Shown piece by piece: positions 45,412 through 53,486 of a stretch of 64,000 nt of DNA; the stretch's first letter is position 1, and every line of letters begins with the position of its first letter. Under the pieces are notes generated by a model. It saw nothing but the letters and a program-made list of their open reading frames with translations, was not told where the DNA came from and searched no databases. Where the stretch lies: contig NZ_JBFAKK010000008.1 of NCBI RefSeq assembly GCF_040655735.1, positions 337,362 through 401,361 of the forward strand, in the 5' to 3' direction. The position numbers and the translations under genes were made by a program. Source of the DNA: Phytomonospora sp040655735. GTDB lineage: Bacteria > Actinomycetota > Actinomycetes > Mycobacteriales > Micromonosporaceae.

Positions 45412-46992
45412 ATGCTCGGTCTGGAACTCGTGGTGGTCCTGAGCGTGGCACTGCTGGTGTGCCACACGCTGGGCGACAGGCTGCGCGTCGCCCCGCCCGT
45501 CCTGCTCCTGGCGTTCGGCGTCGGCCTCGGTTTCATTCCCGCCTTCGCGTCGGTGGACCTCCCGCCCGAGACGATGCTGCTGCTGTTCCTGCCCGCCCTG
45601 CTCTACTGGGAGAGCCTGACCACGTCACTGCGGGAAATCCGCCGAGACCTGCGCGGCATCATCCTGATGAGCACCGTCCTGGTCATCCTCACCGCCGCCG
45701 CTGTCGCCGCCATCGCGCACGCATTCGGCATCCCCTGGGGACCGGCATGGGTGCTGGGAGCGGCCGTCGCGCCCACCGACGCCACCGCCGTCGGCGTCCT
45801 CGCGCGATCCCTGCCTCGCCGCAACGTCACCCTCCTGCGCGCCGAGAGCCTCATCAACGACGGCACCGCCCTGGTCGTCTACGGCCTGGCCGTGGGCATC
45901 ACCGTCGGCGAGGAGAAGTTCGACCTTCCCCACGTCAGCTGGCTGTTCGTCCTCTCCTACGTCGGCGGCGCGCTCGCCGGAGCCCTCACCGCCTGGGTCG
46001 GCACGCTGGTTCGCAGGCGCATCGACGCGCCGATCCCGGGCAACGTCGCGATGATCGCCATCCCCTTCGCCGCCTACCTCCTCGCCGAGACCGTCGAGGC
46101 CTCCGGGGTGCTCGCGGTCGTGGTGTGCGGTCTCATCATCAGCCAGGTCGGCCCGCGCGCCGGGCGCGCCGACACCCGTCTGCAGACCAACGCGTTCTGG
46201 TCACTGGCGACGTTCATGCTCAACGGCGCCCTGTTCGTCCTCGTCGGCCTGGAACTTCCGCCGGCGGTCGAGGGCCTGGCCAGTGTCGGCCTGGCCGACG
46301 CGCTCATCGCGGTGGTGGCCGTCTACGCCGCCGTCATCGCCTTGCGCTTCGTCTTCCAGTTCACCGCCGCCTACGCCATCCGCCTCATCGACCGCCGCCC
46401 GAAGCAGCGGGAGCTGCGCGTCGGCAACCGGGCCCGCGCGGTCAGCGCCGTCGCCGGATTCCGCGGCGCGGTGTCCCTCGCCGCCGCACTCGGTGTCCCG
46501 GTCGTCCTCACCTCCGGCGAGGCTTTCCCCGACCGTGACTTCATCATCTTCGTGACCGCCGGCGTCATCGTCTTGACCCTGGTGATCAACGGCCTCGCCC
46601 TTCCCCGCGTGCTGCGCTGGGCGAACCTCCCGCCCGATACCGCTCTGGACGAGGAACACGCCCTCGCCGAGGCCACCGCCGCCGAGGAGGCCATGGCGGC
46701 CCTGCCCGACGTCGCCGCCGAACTCGACACCGACCCGCGGGTGATCGAACAGACGCGCCGCGAATACCAGCAGCACCTCGAAGCCCTCCACGCCGATGAC
46801 CCCGAAGGAAGCGACCCCGTTCGCCGCAGGGACGACTACAACGCGCTGCGCCTGGCGCTCATCGCCCGCAAACGCGCCACCGTCTTGCGCCTACGCGACG
46901 AACGCACCATCGACGACACCGTCCTGCGGCAAATCCAGACACAGCTCGACATCGAAGAGGCCAGGCTGTCGCGCCGCGACATCGTCGACTGA
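45412..46992 (+). CDS. Na+/H+ antiporter (CPA1/NhaP type)
   Basis: The protein has 526 residues; ATG 45412 follows AGAGGAGTGAC. About 12 helices. The ion-binding region is complete, with PTDATAVGVLARSL and AESLINDGTALVVYGLAVG (the ND pair), and a conserved Arg helix GFRGAVSLAAALGVP. The cytoplasmic tail of about 120 residues is charged and helical (EEAMAALPDVAAELDTDP, then a coiled coil with LALIARKRATVLRLRDERTIDD). It exchanges Na+ or K+ for protons at the cytoplasmic membrane. Isolated between two oxidoreductase remnants. Confidence 0.9.
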   Translation: MLGLELVVVLSVALLVCHTLGDRLRVAPPVLLLAFGVGLGFIPAFASVDLPPETMLLLFLPALLYWESLTTSLREIRRDLRGIILMSTVLVILTAAAVAAIAHAFGIPWGPAWVLGAAVAPTDATAVGVLARSLPRRNVTLLRAESLINDGTALVVYGLAVGITVGEEKFDLPHVSWLFVLSYVGGALAGALTAWVGTLVRRRIDAPIPGNVAMIAIPFAAYLLAETVEASGVLAVVVCGLIISQVGPRAGRADTRLQTNAFWSLATFMLNGALFVLVGLELPPAVEGLASVGLADALIAVVAVYAAVIALRFVFQFTAAYAIRLIDRRPKQRELRVGNRARAVSAVAGFRGAVSLAAALGVPVVLTSGEAFPDRDFIIFVTAGVIVLTLVINGLALPRVLRWANLPPDTALDEEHALAEATAAEEAMAALPDVAAELDTDPRVIEQTRREYQQHLEALHADDPEGSDPVRRRDDYNALRLALIARKRATVLRLRDERTIDDTVLRQIQTQLDIEEARLSRRDIVD

Positions 46993-46994
46993 GG

Positions 46995-47252
46995 CCCCGC
47001 GAGCAGATCGCACGCGTCCTCGTCGCCGCTCTCGCCTCGCCCGCGGCCGACCACAAGACACTCCAACTCGTCGCCGAAACCGGCCCGGCCCAGGACGACC
47101 TCGAACCGCTGTTCGCCGCCCTCCAAGCCGATCTCGACGGCTCCTACGACGGCGTCCTGGACACCGACACCCTCCCCTCCCCGACGAGCCCGCCGAAGTC
47201 ATGGCCGAGATCAACGCCGCGACCCACGACCGGCCAGGGGCGACCACGGTAG
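46995..47252 (+). pseudogene. C-terminal remnant of an NAD(P)-binding SDR protein
   Basis: The frame beginning PREQIARVLVAALASPAADH, then KTLQLVAETGPAQDDLEPLFAAL, matches the end of atypical NAD(P)H-binding SDR proteins, in which this segment follows the nucleotide fold. The Rossmann part is missing; the frame begins 3 bp after the antiporter stop and runs to a TAG at 47250-47252. A gene tail left by a deletion or by insertion of the antiporter gene. Confidence 0.5.
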
Positions 47253-47377
47253 GCGAGGGAAGTGTCGAGGATCCGATGGCGCAATCTCTCGACGAGGCCA
47301 AGCGCCTGCGGGCCCGTCGGCGTTTCCACGGCTGCGGGCTCGAAGACGGCTCGTTGAGCCGTATCGACTCGCGGTGC

Positions 47378-47404
47378 GCGGCACCGCCCCAAGGGCGGTG
47401 CCGC
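47378..47404. terminator. 12-bp hairpin, probable terminator of the minus-strand remnant
   Basis: GCGGCACCGCCC pairs perfectly with GGGCGGTGCCGC around a 3-nt loop, 24 bp past the stop of the minus-strand repeat protein. No long T-run, so efficiency is uncertain. Confidence 0.4.
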
Positions 47405-47427
47405 TGGGGAGCCGAGCCGGAGTCGGG

Positions 47428-47797
47428 TCAGAGGGTGCAGTGCGCGGGATTCTGTGGGGAGGTGAGGTAGGTGTTGGAGATGAAGCCGACGTGGTTGTTG
47501 GCGTGGTTGAGAACCAGGTCCCAGACGCCGCCCCACGGTGTCGTCGACCCGGGCAGGTAGCAGAGGTCGGCCACGTCATCGCCGGGGTCGGCCACACCCT
47601 GGTTGCAGGTGGCGGCCGGACACTGGAACAGCGACGCCGTCGGGATCGTGACCTGCACGCCCCTTCCCGCGTTCGCACAGGACTGCGTCGTTAGCGGGCC
47701 GGCGAGGTAGAGGTTGGAGATGAACCCGACGTGGCCGTTGGCGTGGTTGAGAACCAGGTTCCACTGGCCGCCCCACGGTGTGGTCGAACCGGGGAAG
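47428..47797 (-). pseudogene. 5'-truncated secreted repeat protein
   Basis: The minus frame contains two near-identical units of about 60 residues; each has PGSTTPWGG(V/Q)W(D/N)LVLNHAN and HVGFISN(T/L)YL, and the complete one adds FQCPAATCNQGVADPGDDV. The plan resembles small actinobacterial secreted SH3-like proteins with paired Cys. The upstream unit is cut at about 47797, and no start or signal peptide remains; GTG 47658 would make only the last 76 residues. The truncation coincides with the 5' truncation of the plus-strand regulator. Confidence 0.55.
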
Positions 47798-48519
47798 CGG
47801 TGTCAGGCTCAGCGGCGCCGGGGTCGAGCTATGCCGTCTGACGCCGCCGCACACGCTCGACGAGCTGGTCGCCGCCGACACGGTCATCGTGCCCGGCGGC
47901 TCAACGGAGCTGAGAGTGTCGCCGGAAGTCGCCGACGCGCTCCGCGCCGCGCACGACCGGGGAGCCAGGATCGCCTCGATCTGCAGTGGCGCGTTCGTTC
48001 TCGCTGCCGCCGGTCTTCTCGACGGCCGGAGGGCGACGACGCACTGGGCCGCGGCCGAGTTGCTCGCCGACTGGTTCCCGCAGGTCGAGGTGGACCCGAA
48101 CGTGCTGTTCGTCGACCACGGCGACGTGCTCACTTCGGCCGGCGCGGCGACCGGGCTCGACATGTGCCTGCACATGGTGCGAACCGACTTCGGCTCGGCC
48201 GTGGCCGCCGACACCGCACGGCACATCGTGATCGCACCCCAACGCGAAGGCGATCAGGCGCAGTTCATCGTCCACCCCGAGCCGCGTGGCGGCGGATCGG
48301 TGGCTGCTGCGGCAGCGCGTCCACCGTGCGCAAGAGCTACTCGAGACCACCGTCCTGTCGATCGAGGAGATCGCCGCACAGTGCGGCTTCGGTACCTCGA
48401 CCAACCTGCGGCAGCACTTCGCGAGCCTTGTGCACACCTCACCGCAGGCTTACCGACGTGCGTTCCGGGTCCCGGACGGTCGAGGTTCGGCGCCTCGGTT
48501 CCCCGCCGAATCGGACTAG
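47798..48519 (+). pseudogene. GlxA-family (DJ-1/AraC) regulator, truncated and frameshifted
   Basis: The remaining frame holds the DJ-1/PfpI part: DTVIVPGG, IASICSGAFVLAAAGLLDGR with its nucleophile-elbow Cys, TTHW and DHGDVLTSAGAATGLDMCLHM. At about 48285 the sequence jumps to the second half of the AraC helix-turn-helix in another frame (ADRWLLRQRVHRAQELLE, IEEIAAQCGFG, SPQAYRRAFR). About 45 N-terminal residues and roughly 50 internal residues, including the first HTH, are missing. Not functional as a regulator. Confidence 0.72.
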
Positions 48520-48697
48520 GCGGGCTCCACGCCGACGCCGCTGAGACCCGACGGCCGGGTCGACCTCGCCGATGGGAACCGGCCCTGGTCAAGATTGGCT
48601 CAAGATTTTCGTGCCGTCTCCATCCGATAGTGGTGGCTGTTCCGGAAACCGCGCGTTCGGCCTCATCCGAGGGCGTCGCCACCTCGCAAGGAGACAC

Positions 48698-49120
48698 ATG
48701 ATTCGCCAACGCCTCATCGCCATGGCCGCCCTCCTGCTCGCGTCCGTCGGCCTGATCCTCGCGGGAGCCTCCCCCGCTCAAGCGGCGGACACCTGGGAGG
48801 TGGACTACGCGGTCGATGTCAACTGGTCGGACACTCCCAAGGAGTGCCAGTCCAACACCTACGTCAGCGGATGCGTCCAGGCGTACGGCGACATGCTGTG
48901 GGTCAAGGACAACGAGAAGGACGGACACCGCGTCACGCTCGAGTGGTCTGACCCGTCCGGTGACCGCGCCGGCCAGTGCGTCAACACTCTCGGTGCCGAC
49001 CGGGCCTGGACGGCCTGCAACAAGGACTTCACCGAAGGCCACATCATCTACTGGTCGCTGAAGTACACCGACAGTGCCGGCGTCAGCCGAACCCTGGGGG
49101 GCTTCAGCACTTACGTCTAG
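48698..49120 (+). CDS. Small secreted protein with four cysteines
   Basis: The protein has 140 residues; ATG 48698 follows AAGGAGACAC. Sec signal (MIRQRLIAMAALLLASVGLIL ending SPAQA). The mature 110 residues are polar, Trp- and Asp-rich with four Cys (KECQSN, SGCVQAY, GQCVNT, TACNKD), enough for two disulfides. No family recognised. It stands alone between the broken regulator and the CRISPR region. Confidence 0.6.
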   Translation: MIRQRLIAMAALLLASVGLILAGASPAQAADTWEVDYAVDVNWSDTPKECQSNTYVSGCVQAYGDMLWVKDNEKDGHRVTLEWSDPSGDRAGQCVNTLGADRAWTACNKDFTEGHIIYWSLKYTDSAGVSRTLGGFSTYV

Positions 49121-49669
49121 TGCGGTGACGCCGATAGGTTCGCCGGTGGGGTCAGGCTGCGGCGGGGTGTGTTCGTGGTCGTGGTCCGCCCCGCTTCGGT
49201 CCACACCGGCCGCGCGTTTGAGGCGGCGGCACTCCTCGCCCCACAGCCCCGCCGGCAGATCATGGTCTCCTATGGCGCACGGAATCCCAGGCCTAAATCG
49301 GATACTAACTACCAAACCAGTACTAAACGATACTCGATACCGCCCGCAAGACCACCCCAGGTATGCTCATCCGCGCGCGTGCCTCGGCATGCGCGGGCCT
49401 CTAGCTCAATGGCAGAGCTGCGGACTTTTAAGTGCGACGCAGGCCGCGGGGTTGCCGGCAACCTTTGCGAAAGCACGCGGCACAGAACCATTTGCACATC
49501 ACTTGACCTGCTGTTGCGCTGAGTTCGCAGGTCGCGGTTTCGTTGATACAGCGTCCGGCTCAGTTTGGGCCTGCTCGCGAATCGCTCGACAGTTCCAGCT
49601 GGGCTGAGATCGTTGGATGCGCTGTGGGCACGAACCAGCCGCGACCCGCCCCTTTGCCGAAGGCACTTC
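49121..49669. other. Intergenic region before the first CRISPR leader
   Basis: Five hundred and fifty bp without a supportable gene. It holds the tRNA-Lys-like half at 49395-49443 and a 14-bp palindrome GGTTGCCGGCAACC at 49450-49463. The remainder shows nothing recognisable. Confidence 0.5.
49395..49443 (+). tRNA. 5' half of a tRNA-Lys(UUU), 3' half missing
   Basis: GGGCCTC (acceptor strand) is followed by the invariant TAGCTCAATGGCAGAGC D-arm and an anticodon loop CTTTTAA (anticodon UUU). The anticodon stem does not close (GCGGA is followed by GTGCG instead of TCCGC), and no T-arm or GAGGCCC acceptor partner is found in the next 250 bp. It is a tRNA fragment broken at the anticodon loop, a usual site of integrase-mediated insertion. 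Confidence 0.45.
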
Positions 49670-49796
49670 GGAACCCCAAGTGGACACGCGACACGCGGAG
49701 GGTTCTCAACCTTCGAAGGTTGTGAAACTAGTCAATATGGACAGTGGTGCAGACTTGTCATGCACTTGAACTGAGCTCCGGCCCAGTTCAGCAACC
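49670..49796 (+). promoter_or_regulatory. Leader of CRISPR array 1
   Basis: 127 bp directly before the first repeat. It begins with GGAACCCCAAG and has ACACGCGACACG and GTTCTCAA blocks shared with the array 2 leader at equal distances. A 16-bp palindrome CAACCTTCGAAGGTTG lies at 49707-49722. Leader position and degenerate repeats at the far end show that transcription and spacer addition proceed from this side. Confidence 0.75.
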
Positions 49797-52700
49797 GCTG
49801 CGCCCGTGCTTCGCCACGGGCGAGGATCGCAACGTCATCTGCGCCGTCATCGCCCTCGCCGCATGGCCGCTGCGCCCGTGCTTCGCCACGGGCGAGGATC
49901 GCAACCAGAATTGCGAGAATACCCAACTCTTAGCCGTCCAGCTGCGCCCGTGCTTCGCCACGGGCGAGGATCGCAACTGTTCCCAGAGAATAGGTGCGGC
50001 CCCCCGGTCGAGCTGCGCCCGTGCTTCGCCACGGGCGAGGATCGCAACTACGGACCGCCCCCACAACAAGGAGACACAAGTGAGCTGCGCCCGTGCTTCG
50101 CCACGGGCGAGGATCGCAACATGTGAAGGAGTGCGCCGCATGAACCAAAATCGGCTGAGCTGCGCCCGTGCTTCGCCACGGGCGAGGATCGCAACTCGAT
50201 CCGGGACACCGGTTCCAACTGTTCGAGCCTCGCTGCGCCCGTGCTTCGCCACGGGCGAGGATCGCAACGCGTCGGCGAGGCCCTCGCCGGGCGTCAGGCC
50301 GGTGCTGCGCCCGTGCTTCGCCACGGGCGAGGATCGCAACGGGTCGTAGGGTGGGGGCGTCCCCGCCTGGTAGGAGCTGCGCCCGTGCTTCGCCACGGGC
50401 GAGGATCGCAACGGCTGAAGGGTGAGGGGCAGTTGCGGGCACGTCGTGGCTGCGCCCGTGCTTCGCCACGGGCGAGGATCGCAACGTGTCCTCCACGGGG
50501 TCAGTCGACTTCCGGAAGCACGCTGCGCCCGTGCTTCGCCACGGGCGAGGATCGCAACTGCTTTCGCGCCCACTTGACGTAGTCGGCGTAGGCCGCTGCG
50601 CCCGTGCTTCGCCACGGGCGAGGATCGCAACCGTGGATATCACGGCCTGCCGTGCGCCCGGGTTCCCGCTGCGCCCGTGCTTCGCCACGGGCGAGGATCG
50701 CAACAACGCCTGCCGTCCAGTGCTGGTTCTCGGGGCCGTGCTGCGCCCGTGCTTCGCCACGGGCGAGGATCGCAACCCTCGTGTGGCCGGTCAGGTCGAC
50801 GGGAGCTTCCAGCTGCGCCCGTGCTTCGCCACGGGCGAGGATCGCAACCAGCGTGCTGTTGAGGGTGTCGGGGGCAGTCAGTAGCCTCGCCCGTGCTTCG
50901 CCACGGGCGAGGATCGCAACTGATTGGTTGACGCGGCGCCCTAGGGCATAGCCCGGCTGCGCCCGTGCTTCGCCACGGGCGAGGATCGCAACAAGTCCGC
51001 CGTCAACTGGTTGATCTCCGCTTGGAGCTGCGCCCGTGCTTCGCCACGGGCGAGGATCGCAACGGGGAGCAACCGCTGGAGGTGTCGGCGAACCGTTGGC
51101 TGCGCCCGTGCTTCGCCACGGGCGAGGATCGCAACCCTGGAGGCCGCCCGGTCCAGCACTTCGCGGATCCCGCTGCGCCCGTGCTTCGCCACGGGCGAGG
51201 ATCGCAACGTAGGCGGCGACGGCCGCAGCGGCCTTGCGGCGGAGCTGCGCCCGTGCTTCGCCACGGGCGAGGATCGCAACGTTGAGCTCGGCGTCCGACA
51301 GGGCGCCGAGTGGGCGCTGCGCCCGTGCTTCGCCACGGGCGAGGATCGCAACGTGCGCAGCACCGACGCGCTGTACCTGCTGTCGGAGGCTGCGCCCGTG
51401 CTTCGCCACGGGCGAGGATCGCAACGGCGACGAGGCCGACGAACATGACGTTGGCGTCGTGGCTGCGCCCGTGCTTCGCCACGGGCGAGGATCGCAACGG
51501 CGACGAGGCCGACGAACATGACGTTGGCGTCGTGGCTGCGCCCGTGCTTCGCCACGNNNNNNNNNNNNNNNNNNNNNNNNNNNNNNNNNNNNNNNNNNNN
51601 NNNNNNNNNNNNNNNNNNNNNNNNNNNNNNNNNNNNNNNNNNNNNNNNNNNNNNCGGGCGAGGATCGCAACCCCTGACCGCGCTGGGCGGTATCCAGCTG
51701 GCACCCGCTGCGCCCGTGCTTCGCCACGGGCGAGGATCGCAACGGGGTGGTGCACCACCGCCGCCTGGGAACCCTGACGGCTGCGCCCGTGCTTCGCCAC
51801 GGGCGAGGATCGCAACTCCTCCCCCGAAGGTCGCTGGTGTTCCCCCGAACCGCTGCGCCCGTGCTTCGCCACGGGCGAGGATCGCAACGAGGTCGCGGTA
51901 TCGCTGTTTGACGTCGAGGTGCCCGCTGCGCCCGTGCTTCGCCACGGGCGAGGATCGCAACTCTTTGGCGGAGTTCAGCCAGTCGGCCCAGTTCCGCGCT
52001 GCGCCCGTGCTTCGCCACGGGCGAGGATCGCAACTCTTACCTGTCGAGCTCGCCGGCCTTGAGCTGGTCGAGCTGCGCCCGTGTTTCGCCACGGGCGAGG
52101 ATCGCAACCTCGGCGCGCTCAGCGTGATCTGGGGCGTCCCGAACGCTGCGCCCGTGCTTCGCCACGGGCGAGGATCGCAACTTCGGGTCGGTAGCGGAGG
52201 CGTCCGTGCGGGTTTCCGCTGCGCCCGTGCTTCGCCACGGGCGAGGATCGCAACGACGAGATCAAGCACGTCGACAGCGCTGGCGAGTACGCTGCGCCCG
52301 TGCTTCGCCACGGGCGAGGATCGCAACTCGTCGGCCGGGGCGGGCTCCACATCGGCCGGTGGGCTGCGCCCGTGCTTCGCCACGGGCGAGGATCGCAATT
52401 TGCCCTTCGGGGTGAGCTGCCGGTAGGTGCGGCCGCTGCGCCCGTGCTTCGCCACGGGCGAGGATCGCAACGTTGAGGGTGTAGCGGTCTTCGCCGGGGA
52501 AGCGGGCTGCGCCCGTGCTTCGCCACGGGCGAGGATCGCAACTTGCCCTTCGGGGTGAGCTGCCGGTAGGTGCGGCCGCTGCGCCCGTGCTTCGCCACGG
52601 GCGAGGATCGCAACAGCGGGTTCCGGGCCCGGGGCTGGCTGGCAGCCTCCGCTGCGCCCGTGCTTCGCCACGGGCGAGGATCGCAACCCGCTCCAGTTCC

Positions 52701-53193
52701 CCATGCGCTTCAGCGGCTCCCTCAGCTGCGCCCGTGCTTCGCCACGGGCGAGGATCGCAACCCGAGCCTCACCGCGATCCTCTTCGTCGTGTTCCAGCTG
52801 CGCCCGTGCTTCGCCACGGGCGAGGATCGCAACCCCAGAGAAGCGGACCCGCTGGGCGGCCAGCGTGTGCGCTGCGCCCGTGCTTCGCCACGGGCGAGGA
52901 TCGCAACGCGCACGAGTCCGATGACGCGCCGGTCGGGCTCGCGCTGCGCCCGTGCTTCGCCACGGGCGAGGATCGCAACTTGTCCCAGTCGTGGATGCCT
53001 GTCTTGTCGTCCAGACGCTGCGCCCGTGCTTCGCCACGGGCGAGGATCGCAATACCCCCGGCTCCTCCATCTCGCTGATCCTGCACGAACTGCGCCCGTG
53101 CTTCGTCAGGGCGAAGATCGCACAAGACCGACCCGAGGGCCTCAGCAACGATGACGCCTGCACCCGTGCTTCGTCAGGAGCGAGGATTGTGAC
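49797..53193 (+). CRISPR. CRISPR array 1 (type I-C), about 45 repeats with a gap
   Basis: 37-nt repeats at a 71-75 bp period: 24 complete repeats at 49797-51498, one cut by an N gap, 17 nt of repeat after it, 19 complete repeats from 51707, and two degenerate ones at 53089 and 53157. In each repeat the arms CGCCCGTG (positions 5-12) and CACGGGCG (19-26) form a perfect 8-bp stem around CTTCGC, and the last 11 nt are AGGATCGCAAC, the length of the 5' handle that Cas5c leaves in type I-C. Spacers are 34-38 nt. Transcription is rightward from the leader. The repeat at 50884 has two changes in its first four bases; 52363 and 53017 end in T. Confidence 0.97.
51557..51654. other. Assembly gap (98 N) inside array 1
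   Basis: 98 undetermined bases interrupt a repeat. The span from the broken repeat start (51535) to the implied start of the next (51635) is 100 bp, not a multiple of the 72-73 bp unit, so the gap length is nominal and an unknown number of spacers is missing. Confidence 0.95.
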
Positions 53194-53233
53194 CAGCAAG
53201 CTCTCGACGCAGGAGTGCTGGCGCGACGGCACC

Positions 53234-53253
53234 GTTATTAACGCGTTAATAAC
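53234..53253. promoter_or_regulatory. 20-bp perfect palindrome upstream of cas3
   Basis: GTTATTAACGCGTTAATAAC is a perfect 20-bp palindrome, AT-rich in a GC-rich setting, 234 bp before the cas3 start and 41 bp after the last degenerate repeat. It is a likely operator for a dimeric regulator controlling the cas operon. No regulator gene is adjacent. Confidence 0.5.
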
Positions 53254-53486
53254 TGGCCTGACGCTGCCTCGTTGGTGATGATCACGACCCAAACTGCCGT
53301 CCTACGGCGAGACCAGCTCACAGTGCGTGTGAATACTGCCGATCTTTCCTCCCGTGTATTGCTGATCAAGGTGTGCGAGCGGGCGACTTTCCGTCGCCTC
53401 GTACATATGTCGCACATCCTGTCCGCTGCTCTTATCAGACCGGGCGCCTAAAGTCTCCGAGCCGGGTTACCAGGTCAGGAGCGAGA

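Noticed and set aside
49443..49660. Group I intron inside the tRNA-Lys
   Set aside because: No second exon (T-arm and matching acceptor strand) and no recognisable P-Q-R-S core within the following 250 bp.
49797..53125. Long open frames on both strands across array 1, with repeated ARASPRARIAT- or ILARGEARAQ-like peptides
   Set aside because: They are translations of the 37-nt repeats with a period near 72 nt (a multiple of three), have no ribosome sites and pass through assembly gaps. Not genes.
49797..53193. Array 1 transcribed leftward, away from the cas genes
   Set aside because: The conserved leader is at the left end, degenerate repeats at the right end, and the ATCGCAAC end of the repeat is on the plus strand as in other type I repeats.
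53373..53486. Extended N-terminus of Cas3 from ATG 53373
   Set aside because: The 38 extra residues do not resemble Cas3, and the TTG at 53487 has a good AGGAG site and the family start FAHSA.
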